From Geobacteraceae bacterium (GTDB lineage: Bacteria > Desulfobacterota > Desulfuromonadia > Geobacterales > Geobacteraceae), in assembly GCA_029975275.1 (NCBI GenBank), contig JARKPN010000101.1:62001-126000 (forward strand): a DNA stretch of 64,000 bases. The letters are read 5' to 3'. A program made the translations under genes and the position numbers. The notes beneath the pieces are model-generated. The model was not told where the DNA came from. It was given only the letters and a program-made list of their open reading frames with translations, and did not search any database. This document shows positions 28,801 to 36,005 of the stretch, one piece after another (within the stretch, counting starts at the first letter, position 1; each line of letters opens with the position of its first letter).

Positions 28801-29296
28801 CTTCTGTAGACTTGGTGTCATGGGAGACTTCAGTCTGTCCCCCTTTCCCTTGAACCTGCGACGACGGCCGCGCATGCCTCTCCCCGGCGCCTCTTTTCTG
28901 TCCTGACTTCCTGGCCGACTGGGGCTGGCGCACTATCCGCAGGTCGTTGAGCACCACCTCCTTGAGCGCCTTGCTGTAGTTGAGGTTGACACCTTCCATC
29001 TCAAAACCCCAATCCTTTACGGTAGCCAAGGCAGCACTGACCAGGTCTTCATGGCTTTTTTTGGTGTCCGGGAGTTCCTTTGGCGCGAAGATGACGAGAT
29101 TTTTGCTGTTTTGCAACGAAAGCGCCACATAGACGTTAACGGCCGCTCCATTCTGCACCGCACATACAAATGCTTCGCAGGGTTGGCGCCCCCTTCCACC
29201 CTGGGCCAGCATCACTGTCCCCGTGGAACGGTAAAGCGTGACAACATCCTGCGCTTCGGCTTCAATGTAATGCAATGACTTGTTCTCAACAAACAT
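25856..29296 (-). CDS. Giant coiled-coil protein with related globular domains at both ends
   Basis: 1146 residues from the ATG at 29296 (GGGGTGG upstream); a TTG 66 bases earlier is less likely. Residues 1-126 and 1019-1146 look like two copies of one domain: each has Cys-x-x-F-(V/L)-CAV, then VYVAL/VYIAL, a K(N/T)-hydrophobic strand ending P-E, and a helix-rich end. Between them lie a charged linker (about 127-230), a long alanine/glutamate-rich coiled coil (about 230-900) with repeated EIxRLxxE-type heptads, and a second linker. No transmembrane segment, Walker motif or signal peptide. Cytoplasmic filament or tether is an inference. No assigned function known to me. It is convergent with the ArsR gene. 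Confidence 0.8.
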   Translation of the reverse strand: MFVENKSLHYIEAEAQDVVTLYRSTGTVMLAQGGRGRQPCEAFVCAVQNGAAVNVYVALSLQNSKNLVIFAPKELPDTKKSHEDLVSAALATVKDWGFEMEGVNLNYSKALKEVVLNDLRIVRQPQSARKSGQKRGAGERHARPSSQVQGKGGQTEVSHDTKSTEETPASLRTPDGKATGKGHGGGERGKTDKESAGTGRGESVPDQAGRHETPIPGAVEHHGTLMESVLQPTKGPSDAAVEKKQELASLEAEMERISREKSVAVSKLNNDLENTRKEIARVGEEKARMQREASQQIDRLRSELETLSSEKRDVEEALSREIATLGSEIEKVIKDKKSLEKDAAEEVATLKAELERLSNTRSEDEKMRAGEVAALRSELEGLSTAEADVELDGLRVELERLKAERDLARSATETEKSAIREEIERIRKENRKNKEKSVEELLVLKDKLEETLAEGNKSEHELQQQVAATREELARRREERAAAVKEADTELDTLRAELDRLNADRARDEEAAAHELASLREHIARLLEEKAAAQEALAGSIADLKSDAERLVAEKELIANAAAEEQAGLSDLIRTLERDISDSAEQAAKYKAELLEEAERLKTERAAAEKKNSTEISRIEKEILGLREDAQLARDTAAREIAQLKSEMEGLSAEMSAQLAHSTAEIAGLRKESERLLREKEETVLATTSDLEAARTSAAGLSDEILQIRSAKAAELLAINSEIARLNLEKESVEKDAADQLGSATAKAAQLAADLLETEIGVIEKTQAARSAARALLTAVSGDGTSPEALVEGPDISERIAGLLKEADRLAAEKAEVEDSALAELASLKARVARLESENNAAKRAAAAEADALKAEARRLISEREEAERIEGERLAQLAAEVARLAKEADAAREAAAAKMARFKAESDTLSDVRKAFDSVSADFPQGAEVEDDRPADRVAPVPLQATAVSRHAERAEMPATASTCGAPLPIEIHGETTGEAEKLSEVVDDPDPFAFLGHSDGMMGSTRSFTSARSGPPVKFSINRALQAIDFVSPEDVLEVHQSLNRTRVAMEDNTTVTCDSFLCAVRKEGKPHVYIALYQVDNKTVLVYTPEKQPEDPLELEQVMRDGMDFIEIVGFMMDAVDLGRGSGGRAKVLSRIPVLRQAS

Positions 29297-29752
29297 AGTC
29301 CACCCCGCAAATGGTGTTTCCACGGCCAATGGCGCGCGCCGGGCCGAATCCCCCGGTAGCAACGGCTGTCACGGCATATGCGCCTGTCACAAAAAATGTA
29401 GTTGATTCATGAATGACTGTAAAAATGTCAGAGCCCGGGGCACCGTCAGCATGCAAAAAACCGGGGCAAAAATATCTGTCGGATATTTCGGCAACCCGGC
29501 TGTCTGCTGGAGACCCTGGAGGTTTTCCGCCCCACCCTCGCGGATGGTTTAGTATTATCGTTTATCTTTCAAAATTATTCAATTGTATGTCACTATTGGC
29601 CAATTATCCGAAATAGAGGTACAAAGTCAACAGGTTTTTGCGGCAATCCACAGTTGGCGACAACCAGTGACATATTTCTATTTTCGGCAACTTTATGCTA
29701 AAATCATCCGGCAGCCATTTTGCTACCAATACTAAGTACAAGGGGTCGGATG
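29297..29752. other. Long gene-free interval between divergent genes
   Basis: About 450 bases between the coiled-coil gene and the small zinc-ribbon gene. The direct repeat CTGTCAC occurs twice near 29367-29391, 18 bases apart, and may be a regulatory site for the coiled-coil gene. The right half is AT-rich with TATGCT just before 29700. I see no RNA gene or open frame of substance. Confidence 0.35.
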
Positions 29753-29980
29753 ATGCGTAACTACGTCAGATCAAGTCAAACCGTAACCGAAGAAGAACTC
29801 AGGCAGGTCAAAGAAATGGACTGGGACTCCTATTACCGCGAATCCGTTTCTTCAGAGATGCAGGGACTTTCGACCTGTCCGAGCTGCAACGCCATAATTA
29901 TTGCACGCGGGGACGAACCGGAACAGGCATGTTACCGCTGTGGATGCGCAATCGGGTCGGAACAGGCACCCACGACATGA
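29753..29980 (+). CDS. Small zinc-ribbon protein
   Basis: 75 residues from the second of two adjacent ATGs (AAGGGG seven bases upstream). The N-terminal 40 residues are charged and helical; the C-terminal part has Cys42-Pro-Ser-Cys45 and Cys60-Tyr-Arg-Cys63, a treble-clef or zinc-ribbon pair with one extra Cys65. Such small proteins are common in Geobacter-type genomes but have no assigned role that I know of. It stands alone between a long upstream gap and the secreted-protein gene. Confidence 0.75.
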   Translation: MRNYVRSSQTVTEEELRQVKEMDWDSYYRESVSSEMQGLSTCPSCNAIIIARGDEPEQACYRCGCAIGSEQAPTT

Positions 29981-30072
29981 TCCTGCAGCCGACACCGGGT
30001 GGTATTGCGCATAAACCCGCACCTGAGTATTCCATTACGGGTGCCCCGCAGGATGATGACCCAGAAAGCTTG

Positions 30073-30100
30073 TTGCATTTATTTTGCGTGATGTTATTAT
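30073..30100 (+). promoter_or_regulatory. Promoter for the small secreted protein
   Basis: TTGCAT (30073-30078) and TATTAT (30095-30100), 16 bases apart, 77 bases ahead of the ATG, followed by an A/T-only stretch. Confidence 0.45.
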
Positions 30101-30176
30101 TTTAAAAAATTTTTTCATCGCCCCGACTCTGCGGGTATCCGCAGCTGCGTTAACAACTTATCGCTAGGAGGACGTT

Positions 30177-30506
30177 ATGGGAAAAACTCTCGTCACACTC
30201 GTTGCAGCATCAACGGTTCTTGCCTTTTCGGGAAGCGTCTACGCAGCGGAGGAGTTTCCGACACAGGAAGCCACCGTGACCACAACGGTAACCAACCCGG
30301 AAGGCAAGGTGCTTGAGGAAGACACAACTACTGATACAACCAAGGGAGCGGATACGAGCACCCAGTACAGAAAGCTCCAGAAGGAGGAGGCGTCCGGGCA
30401 GGAAGTGAAGGCCGACGAGAAACCGGCCAAGAAGAAGTCCCCGAAGAAGTCAAAGAAATCGAAGAAAACAACCGAAGAGGCTCCTCCCGCCGCTGAGACC
30501 TACTAA
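30177..30506 (+). CDS. Small secreted Thr/Lys-rich protein of unknown function
   Basis: 109 residues. Residues 1-23 form a signal peptide ending VYA. The mature protein is low-complexity: a Thr/Glu-rich stretch (about 30-60), then a strongly basic Lys/Pro/Ser tract (about 80-100) and an acidic end. AGGAGG precedes the ATG. The basic tail could bind DNA, cell wall or another anionic polymer, but this is a guess. A very strong terminator follows within 10 bases. I recognise no family. Confidence 0.75.
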   Translation: MGKTLVTLVAASTVLAFSGSVYAAEEFPTQEATVTTTVTNPEGKVLEEDTTTDTTKGADTSTQYRKLQKEEASGQEVKADEKPAKKKSPKKSKKSKKTTEEAPPAAETY

Positions 30507-30515
30507 CGACTTATG

Positions 30516-30568
30516 CCTGAAAAAGCAGAGACCGCATACAGACTATATGCGGTCTCTGCTTTTTCAGG
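30516..30568. terminator. Bidirectional terminator, perfect 23-pair stem
   Basis: Arms 30516-30538 and 30546-30568 are fully complementary around a 7-base loop. The AAAAAGC/GCTTTTT ends give a T run on either strand, suiting both the secreted-protein gene and the convergent biotin genes. Confidence 0.85.
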
Positions 30569-30621
30569 CCTCCTGCCTTTTTCTGCAGTACCCTCATCGA
30601 TCCGCGCGGGCAGAGTGCTTG

Positions 30622-31440
30622 TCAGACTTTTTTCCCTTCTCCGAGCACTACCACATACGTCGCCGGAATCAATCCATCTTCGCTGTATTCTCTTTCGTAG
30701 GCGTCAAACATGTGCATCATCACCTTCCTGCCGGCAAGACCCCGGGTTGCGGGGGGAGAAGCATTTCCGGCTCCGATGCCTCTCAGGGACCGAAGCAGGG
30801 TCGGGACATCCGCATGGAACTCCCGCTCCATGACGGTTTCAGTGTGACAGCAAAAAAAACCCGCCCTTTCAAGGGCGTTGTTCACATCCCTCCCTGAGAA
30901 AAAACGGTGACTCCTGTCCACAATGTCACTTCTACCTTGCACCAGTGCCTTCCGGTAACATTCCTGCAACTCTCTGAGGGTCCCTTCGCCGAACAGGGCA
31001 AACAGGAAAGTGCCGCCAGGCGCCAGGACCCGCCGGACCTCGGAAAAAGCGGTATCGAGCGAGTTCAGCCATTGAAAGGTGGAGGACGAAAGAACCAGGT
31101 CGAAGGTGCCTTCGGCAAAGGGAAGCCGCTCCGCGTCACCCTCCACGCATATCCCCCTTCCTTTCCCTGCAAGAGAGCGCATGGCCGCCCTCCCCATGGC
31201 AGGCGCCAGGTCGAGGCCGGCCAGGAACGAGGCGGGAAACAGACTCCGGACTTCCCGCAACAGCATACCGGTGCCTGATCCGATATCCAGTACCCTCCGG
31301 GGCACAGGGCCGGTCCATCCTTCCCGGATCTTGCCGACCATCCGCCCAACCACGCGTTTCTGGACTACAGCCTTCTCGTCGTAACGTTCAGCCTGCCCGT
31401 GGAAGGCCGACCTCACTCTTTTCCTTTCAATCAATCCCAT
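30622..31440 (-). CDS. bioC: Malonyl-ACP O-methyltransferase BioC
   Basis: Methylates malonyl-ACP to start pimeloyl synthesis for biotin. 272 residues; the SAM-binding motif VLDIGSGTGMLL is at about residues 50-61, and SSTFQWL and LAPGGTFLFALFGEGTL follow the family pattern. The start overlaps the end of bioH by 14 bases. It is the last gene of bioF-bioH-bioC. bioA, bioB and bioD are not in the window. Confidence 0.9.
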   Translation of the reverse strand: MGLIERKRVRSAFHGQAERYDEKAVVQKRVVGRMVGKIREGWTGPVPRRVLDIGSGTGMLLREVRSLFPASFLAGLDLAPAMGRAAMRSLAGKGRGICVEGDAERLPFAEGTFDLVLSSSTFQWLNSLDTAFSEVRRVLAPGGTFLFALFGEGTLRELQECYRKALVQGRSDIVDRSHRFFSGRDVNNALERAGFFCCHTETVMEREFHADVPTLLRSLRGIGAGNASPPATRGLAGRKVMMHMFDAYEREYSEDGLIPATYVVVLGEGKKV

Positions 31441-32251
31441 AAACCTTTCCCAGGAAATCGCCGGTTATCCTGTTGAATTCCTCCGGCCGCGACAGTTGAG
31501 GGGCATGGCCGGCTCCGTCCATGATCGCCAGATACGCGCGGGGAATCCGTTCCGCCATGTACCGGGACGCCCCTGCAGGACAGATGGTATCCATCCGGCC
31601 GTGGATCAGGAGGCACGGAATACGGATATCCGAAAGGACGGCCCGCACGTCTGCGGATGCAAGGGTATCCAGTGAATGGAGGGCGGCCGTGCACGACGGT
31701 CGGCATAGAAGGGGAACGATATCCCGGCATATGGGCTCGAACGACCTGCCTCTCGCTTCTTCTGGGGTGAACATCATGCGAAAGAAGGCATCCAGCGTCT
31801 GGCCGGGATTCCTCTTAAGGCGGAGAGACAGCCCCCTGGTCTCCTTTGGCGGGAGGCCGTGGGGGTAGTCGCCCGATGAGGTGAACCTTGGCGTTCCGGA
31901 AACAAGGATGAGCGACCGGAGCCTGTCTCGGAGTTTCGGATAGGCGGCCAGGGTTATGATGGCACCCATGGACCACCCCACCAGGGTCGCCCCGGTCAGG
32001 TCCAGCTGCTCGCACAGGGACGTCAGATCGGAGGCGAAATCCTCGATGCCATACCCCGCCTCAGGGGCCGAAGACCTGCCGTGTCCCCGGAGATCCATGG
32101 TTATGCATCTGTGGCGGTCGCGGAAGTGTTCCGTCTGGAACCTCCATACCGCTCCGCACAGGGACCAGCCGTGGACGAAAACCAGCGGAGGGCCTGCCCC
32201 CGTAGTCTCACAGTGGATTGCAATAGAGTCCTTGATTTCCTGAAACACCAT
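31427..32251 (-). CDS. bioH: Pimeloyl-ACP methyl ester esterase BioH-like alpha/beta hydrolase
   Basis: Removes the methyl ester from pimeloyl-ACP, closing the BioC-protected cycle. 274 residues, alpha/beta hydrolase fold. The nucleophile is in GWSMG, the acid in HGRMDTICPAG and the His in GAGHAPQL; the oxyanion region is FVHGWSLCG. The fold alone does not prove BioH, but its place between bioF and bioC makes the assignment strong. Ribosome binding site is weak and it lies 36 bases after bioF. Confidence 0.85.
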   Translation of the reverse strand: MVFQEIKDSIAIHCETTGAGPPLVFVHGWSLCGAVWRFQTEHFRDRHRCITMDLRGHGRSSAPEAGYGIEDFASDLTSLCEQLDLTGATLVGWSMGAIITLAAYPKLRDRLRSLILVSGTPRFTSSGDYPHGLPPKETRGLSLRLKRNPGQTLDAFFRMMFTPEEARGRSFEPICRDIVPLLCRPSCTAALHSLDTLASADVRAVLSDIRIPCLLIHGRMDTICPAGASRYMAERIPRAYLAIMDGAGHAPQLSRPEEFNRITGDFLGKVYGID

Positions 32252-32287
32252 ATACCGTTAATGTGATGTGTCGATCCGTTTTTGCAT

Positions 32288-33463
32288 TCATACGAGACCG
32301 AGGCGCCTGCCAACCCGGACAACCGCTTCCAGTACCCTGGCAAGCTCCTCCTCTGCATGGGTCGCCATCAGGGTGCAGCGGAGACGGCTCCCCCCGGTCG
32401 GCACGGTGGGAGGGCGTATCCCCTGGATGTAGAGGCCGGCTTCGCAAAGCGCGCTGGAAAATGTCATGGTCTTTTCCGCTCCGCCGATCAGAAGCGGGAT
32501 AATCTGGGTCCGGCTCCCAAGGGTGTCGAACCCTGCTTTACGAAGCGCTTCCCGCATGAAATCGGCGTGACGATTCAACCTGGCGCGAAGCGCACCGCCT
32601 TCGGTCGAATCCACAATGTCGAGCGCGGCATGGGCCGAGGCAAGAACCGACGGGGGGAGCGAGGTCGAAAAGATGAAGGTGCGCGCCCGATTCACAAGGT
32701 ATTCAACCAGCTCAGCGGAAGCGGCGACAAACGCGCCGAAACATCCGAGCGCCTTGCCCAGGGTACCCATGTGAATATCCACCCCGGACATAACGCTGAA
32801 ATGTTCCGCCGTTCCCCGTCCCGTGGCCCCGAGAACGCCGGTCCCATGGGCGTCGTCCACCATGAGCAGGGCACCGTATTCATTCTTGATTGCCACCAGG
32901 TCGGCAAGGGGGGCCAGGTCGCCGTCCATACTGAAGACACCGTCGGTGACGATGACGCAGCGGCCGTCTCCCCGATGCTCATCCAGGAGACGCCGCAGCG
33001 CAGCCGTATCCCTGTGGGGATAACGGACCATCCTGGCCCTGGACAGGAGACAGCCGTCCACGATGCTGGCGTGGTTAAGGCGGTCGCTGAAGACAACGTC
33101 TCCCTTCCCGACAAGAGCCGGGATTACCCCGGTATTGGCCGCGTAACCCGAGTTGAACACCAGGGCGCATTCAGTTCCCTTGAACCGTGCAAGCCGTTTC
33201 TCCAGTGCCACATGGAGCTCCATGGTCCCGGAAACCAGCCGGGATGCGCCGGTGCCGACCCCATACTTTTCAGTCGCCCGTATTGCGGCCTCTTTCAGGC
33301 CGGGATGATCAGCAAGCCCGAGATAATTATTGGAACAAAGGTGAACCACCTCGCGGCCCTCCAGCATGACGCGCGGACCCTGCCCCCCTTCGATGCGCTT
33401 CATCGACCGGAACAGGCCGTCCTCCCGGAGCCTGTGTAATTCCTCCCCATAACTGACCGGCAC
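32288..33463 (-). CDS. bioF: 8-amino-7-oxononanoate synthase
   Basis: PLP enzyme that joins pimeloyl-ACP and alanine. 391 residues from a GTG at 33463 with AAGGAG five bases upstream; an earlier in-frame GTG would sit within the operator and has no ribosome binding site. Motifs include [33 protein letters not shown] and GTLGKALG with the PLP lysine. First gene of the biotin cluster, directly downstream of a BirA-type inverted repeat. Confidence 0.95.
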   Translation of the reverse strand: MPVSYGEELHRLREDGLFRSMKRIEGGQGPRVMLEGREVVHLCSNNYLGLADHPGLKEAAIRATEKYGVGTGASRLVSGTMELHVALEKRLARFKGTECALVFNSGYAANTGVIPALVGKGDVVFSDRLNHASIVDGCLLSRARMVRYPHRDTAALRRLLDEHRGDGRCVIVTDGVFSMDGDLAPLADLVAIKNEYGALLMVDDAHGTGVLGATGRGTAEHFSVMSGVDIHMGTLGKALGCFGAFVAASAELVEYLVNRARTFIFSTSLPPSVLASAHAALDIVDSTEGGALRARLNRHADFMREALRKAGFDTLGSRTQIIPLLIGGAEKTMTFSSALCEAGLYIQGIRPPTVPTGGSRLRCTLMATHAEEELARVLEAVVRVGRRLGLV

Positions 33464-33485
33464 GGGATCTCCTTCACAGAAAAAA

Positions 33486-33517
33486 TGGTCAACCACACAT
33501 TCACTATCGGTTGACCA
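33486..33517. promoter_or_regulatory. BirA-type biotin operator upstream of bioF
   Basis: TGGTCAACC (33486-33494), a 14-base spacer, and GGTTGACCA (33509-33517) form a perfect 9-base inverted repeat. Arm shape (ending AACC and starting GGTT) and the 14-base spacing match the known BirA operator pattern TTGTAAACC-N14/15-GGTTTACAA. It lies 23 bases before the bioF start, where a bound repressor could block transcription. Confidence 0.7.
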
Positions 33518-33608
33518 TTATGGAGTTACCATATCCTGTCGATTTTGTAAAACGATTTGTCCGGCCGGCAACGTTACCGGATACGGATATCCGACCAACT
33601 GCCGCCGG

Positions 33609-34400
33609 TTACTGTTTCTGGTAGACCCCGCCCACCAGGGTTGCGGTTATGCTTCCTACCTTCACCTTGGTCTTCATTTTGACAGGGAGAAGGCGGTGAT
33701 CATCCGTAAGCCAGATATACATGTCCCCCTTCCGGTCCATGATACCCTCGGATTGCATCAACGGCTTGATCACGATGGTATCGAAACTCCCGAGCTTGGT
33801 CTTGATCTTTTCCTTGCGCAGTACCTGGACCTCCACGTTCCATACCTTCATGTTATCGAGGATGGTGAGAAAGATCGATTTTCCGACCTCCATCTTCAGG
33901 GTCCTGACGAAATAGAAGCTTGAAAGGGTATCAATGGTCGATGGGGATATGGGGATGACCCTCCTGTCGCCGTTCAGGTTGTCTTTGTAATGAGCGACGC
34001 CTTTGGCATGCTCGAACCGGACCTCTTTGTCCCTGCGATGGTTGCCTTCCCTTATCTTCAGATGGTAGAGCGTCGGCAGCCCGATCCTGGACGGGCTGTT
34101 TCCGGTAAGAACCGTCTCGATACGGTCCTCGACCGGGAAAAAGACCGAAATCCAGTCGGCGGAACGGGCAATGGAAACGATCCTGGTTTCATTACCGTCG
34201 GTGGTAATCTCCTGTGTGGCCGTTCCGGCCTTGATACCCGTCCAGGTCAGATCAAAGACCAGTTTCTCATGCGTGCCGAAAGCCGCGGCGGGTCGAACGC
34301 CCGCCAGCACCGCCAAGGCAAGCAGCACCAGACAATGCGGTCTTCTAACGATGAAAACGGGCACCATCAGGCTCAACATGCGAAATAACCCTATCCTCAT
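33609..34400 (-). CDS. DUF3108 family exported protein
   Basis: 263 residues from the ATG at 34400, with AAAGGAG upstream; the longer frame is discarded. A long basic start and hydrophobic segment ending RPAAA form a signal sequence. The mature protein begins FGTHEKLVFDLTWTGIKAGTA and shows the DUF3108 pattern of beta strands, including SSFYFVRTLKMEVGK and a C-terminal WLTDDHRLLPVKMKTKVKVGSI. The family is periplasmic, related to lipocalin-like or DUF-type beta barrels, with no defined function. It stands alone, divergent from the SAP gene. Confidence 0.8.
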   Translation of the reverse strand: MRIGLFRMLSLMVPVFIVRRPHCLVLLALAVLAGVRPAAAFGTHEKLVFDLTWTGIKAGTATQEITTDGNETRIVSIARSADWISVFFPVEDRIETVLTGNSPSRIGLPTLYHLKIREGNHRRDKEVRFEHAKGVAHYKDNLNGDRRVIPISPSTIDTLSSFYFVRTLKMEVGKSIFLTILDNMKVWNVEVQVLRKEKIKTKLGSFDTIVIKPLMQSEGIMDRKGDMYIWLTDDHRLLPVKMKTKVKVGSITATLVGGVYQKQ

Positions 34401-34492
34401 ACGAATTCTCCTTTTGATGACAGAAGCGTTGTTCTGCGTCGACTGGCCGGGGCCGGAAGGGGAAAACAGATCCAGCACGCCGGTTGATACGG

Positions 34493-34520
34493 TTGAATTT
34501 GCATCAAGCTCTGCTATAGT
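34493..34520 (+). promoter_or_regulatory. Promoter for the SAP mini-protein
   Basis: TTGAAT (34493-34498) and TATAGT (34515-34520), 16 bases apart. The leader to the ATG at 34644 would be about 117 bases. Confidence 0.5.
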
Positions 34521-34643
34521 TTCCGACTGGTTGTCAGAATCTATTCTGATTGCCGTTCCTCAACGAGACCGGCTTGGATCGGGTGGGATTTCAACTGACG
34601 AAGCGTATTTCAAAAACAGGGCAATGCGGAAAGGAGATTACCC

Positions 34644-34823
34644 ATGAAACTTGAAGCCGTGAAAAAGATTGCGCAAAACCGCGGGTTGCAAGTAAAGAAC
34701 ATGAAGAAGGCCGCCATTATCAGGGCGATTCAGCAGGATGAAGGCAACAATGCCTGTTATAACACGAATTCGTCGGAAACATGTGGCCAGACTGAATGCT
34801 GCTGGAAGGACGACTGCGTCTGA
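34644..34823 (+). CDS. SAP/HeH-domain mini-protein with Cys-rich tail
   Basis: 59 residues, preceded by AAGGAG (34631-34636). Residues 2-31 (EAVKKIAQNRGLQVKNMKK, then AAIIRAIQ) match the helix-extension-helix SAP motif found in nucleic-acid-binding proteins. The tail has five cysteines: 38, 47, 52, 53 and 58, including TECCWKDDC. A metal site or redox role is possible. Similar small SAP proteins with Cys tails occur in Geobacter relatives, from general knowledge. It ends 12 bases before the convergent phosphoesterase gene. Confidence 0.75.
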   Translation: MKLEAVKKIAQNRGLQVKNMKKAAIIRAIQQDEGNNACYNTNSSETCGQTECCWKDDCV

Positions 34824-34835
34824 ACGGCCTTCGCT

Positions 34836-35978
34836 TTATTCTTTCCCCGCATTCACCAGTTCGATGACCGTGACCTCCGGGGGTGCAAGGAACCTTATTG
34901 GCGGTCCCCAGGTCCCGGTCCCCCTGCTCACGTAAAGAGAGCAAGACCCGTCGAGCGGGAGGAAACCGGTCCCAACGGGATAAAAGAGTCTGGTGACAAT
35001 CCCGAAGGGGAAAATCTGTCCCTTGTGGACATGTCCCGACAACTGGAGATCGAAAAGCCCCGCCGACTCCCGGGCCACGGCGGGCCGGTGCTTCAACAGC
35101 ACCAGGAACCTCTCCCGGGGCGCTTTCTCCAGAACCTCCCTTTCCGGGACCGCCGGTTTCCCGAATGCCCGCCCTGCCGGGTCGTCAACCCCGGCGACGG
35201 TCAGCACGCCGCCTACATCGACCATGCTGTTATGGAGAACCGTGAACCCTGCCCGCCGGGTGAAATCCATTGAGTGGTCTATACCCGCATAAAATTCATG
35301 ATTTCCGGTCACCGCGAACTTCCCGTAGCGGGGATTAACCTTCCGCAGCTCGTCGACCAGGTTATCCAGATCATCCATCTGACCGTCCACCAGATCACCG
35401 GTCGAAACCAGCATATCAGGCCCGACCTCCGCAATCTTCCCGAGGATCCGCTTCAGTCTGTCGGATCCTACTATCAGCCCCAGGTGCACGTCGGATATCT
35501 GCACGATGGTGAACCGGGCTATTGACCCGGGAAGCTTACTTGTAGGTATGACGACCCGTTCCGTGCGTACTGACAGCGCCTCAAAATAACCGTAGAGCAC
35601 GGCTCCGGCGGAAATCAGGAGAGCGGCGACAAACGCCTGGCGCCCGTTAGGAAGAGGGAGAGCGGAATTCTTCCAGAACATTGCACCACCGAGCCGGGCA
35701 AGCAGGCACCCCACGTCAATGGTAATCGAGGTGACGAAGAAGAGAAAGAGCAACCCCATCCAGGTATAGCCGGTATACGCCAGCAGCACCGCCAGGGTCT
35801 CCAGCCCTTTTCTCTCCGCCAGCCGAACCAGGATCGGCGCACAGACCATGAGGGCCATGAGGAGGAACAGGCAGATCGCGGCGGTCGTGGAAAGGGGAAA
35901 CGCGCCGCAGAGCTTACGATACCCATAGAAATGCATCCCGCCGTAAAGCAGAAAGAATACCAATAGAAAGAGGCTCAT
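34836..35978 (-). CDS. Membrane-anchored metallophosphoesterase (YkuE/YaeI-like)
   Basis: 380 residues. Four or five hydrophobic helices occupy residues 1-130, then a calcineurin-like phosphoesterase domain: DVHLG, GDLVDG, GNHEFY, LLKHRP and GHVHKGQ supply the two-metal site. The family includes enzymes acting on UDP-sugar lipids or unknown phosphodiesters; substrate here is unknown. It starts 27 bases after the RND pump gene with GGAGATCTTGGG ahead, so it may belong to the pump transcript. Confidence 0.88.
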   Translation of the reverse strand: MSLFLLVFFLLYGGMHFYGYRKLCGAFPLSTTAAICLFLLMALMVCAPILVRLAERKGLETLAVLLAYTGYTWMGLLFLFFVTSITIDVGCLLARLGGAMFWKNSALPLPNGRQAFVAALLISAGAVLYGYFEALSVRTERVVIPTSKLPGSIARFTIVQISDVHLGLIVGSDRLKRILGKIAEVGPDMLVSTGDLVDGQMDDLDNLVDELRKVNPRYGKFAVTGNHEFYAGIDHSMDFTRRAGFTVLHNSMVDVGGVLTVAGVDDPAGRAFGKPAVPEREVLEKAPRERFLVLLKHRPAVARESAGLFDLQLSGHVHKGQIFPFGIVTRLFYPVGTGFLPLDGSCSLYVSRGTGTWGPPIRFLAPPEVTVIELVNAGKE

Positions 35979-36005
35979 CCCAAGATCTCCGATTATCCCT
36001 CCCGG

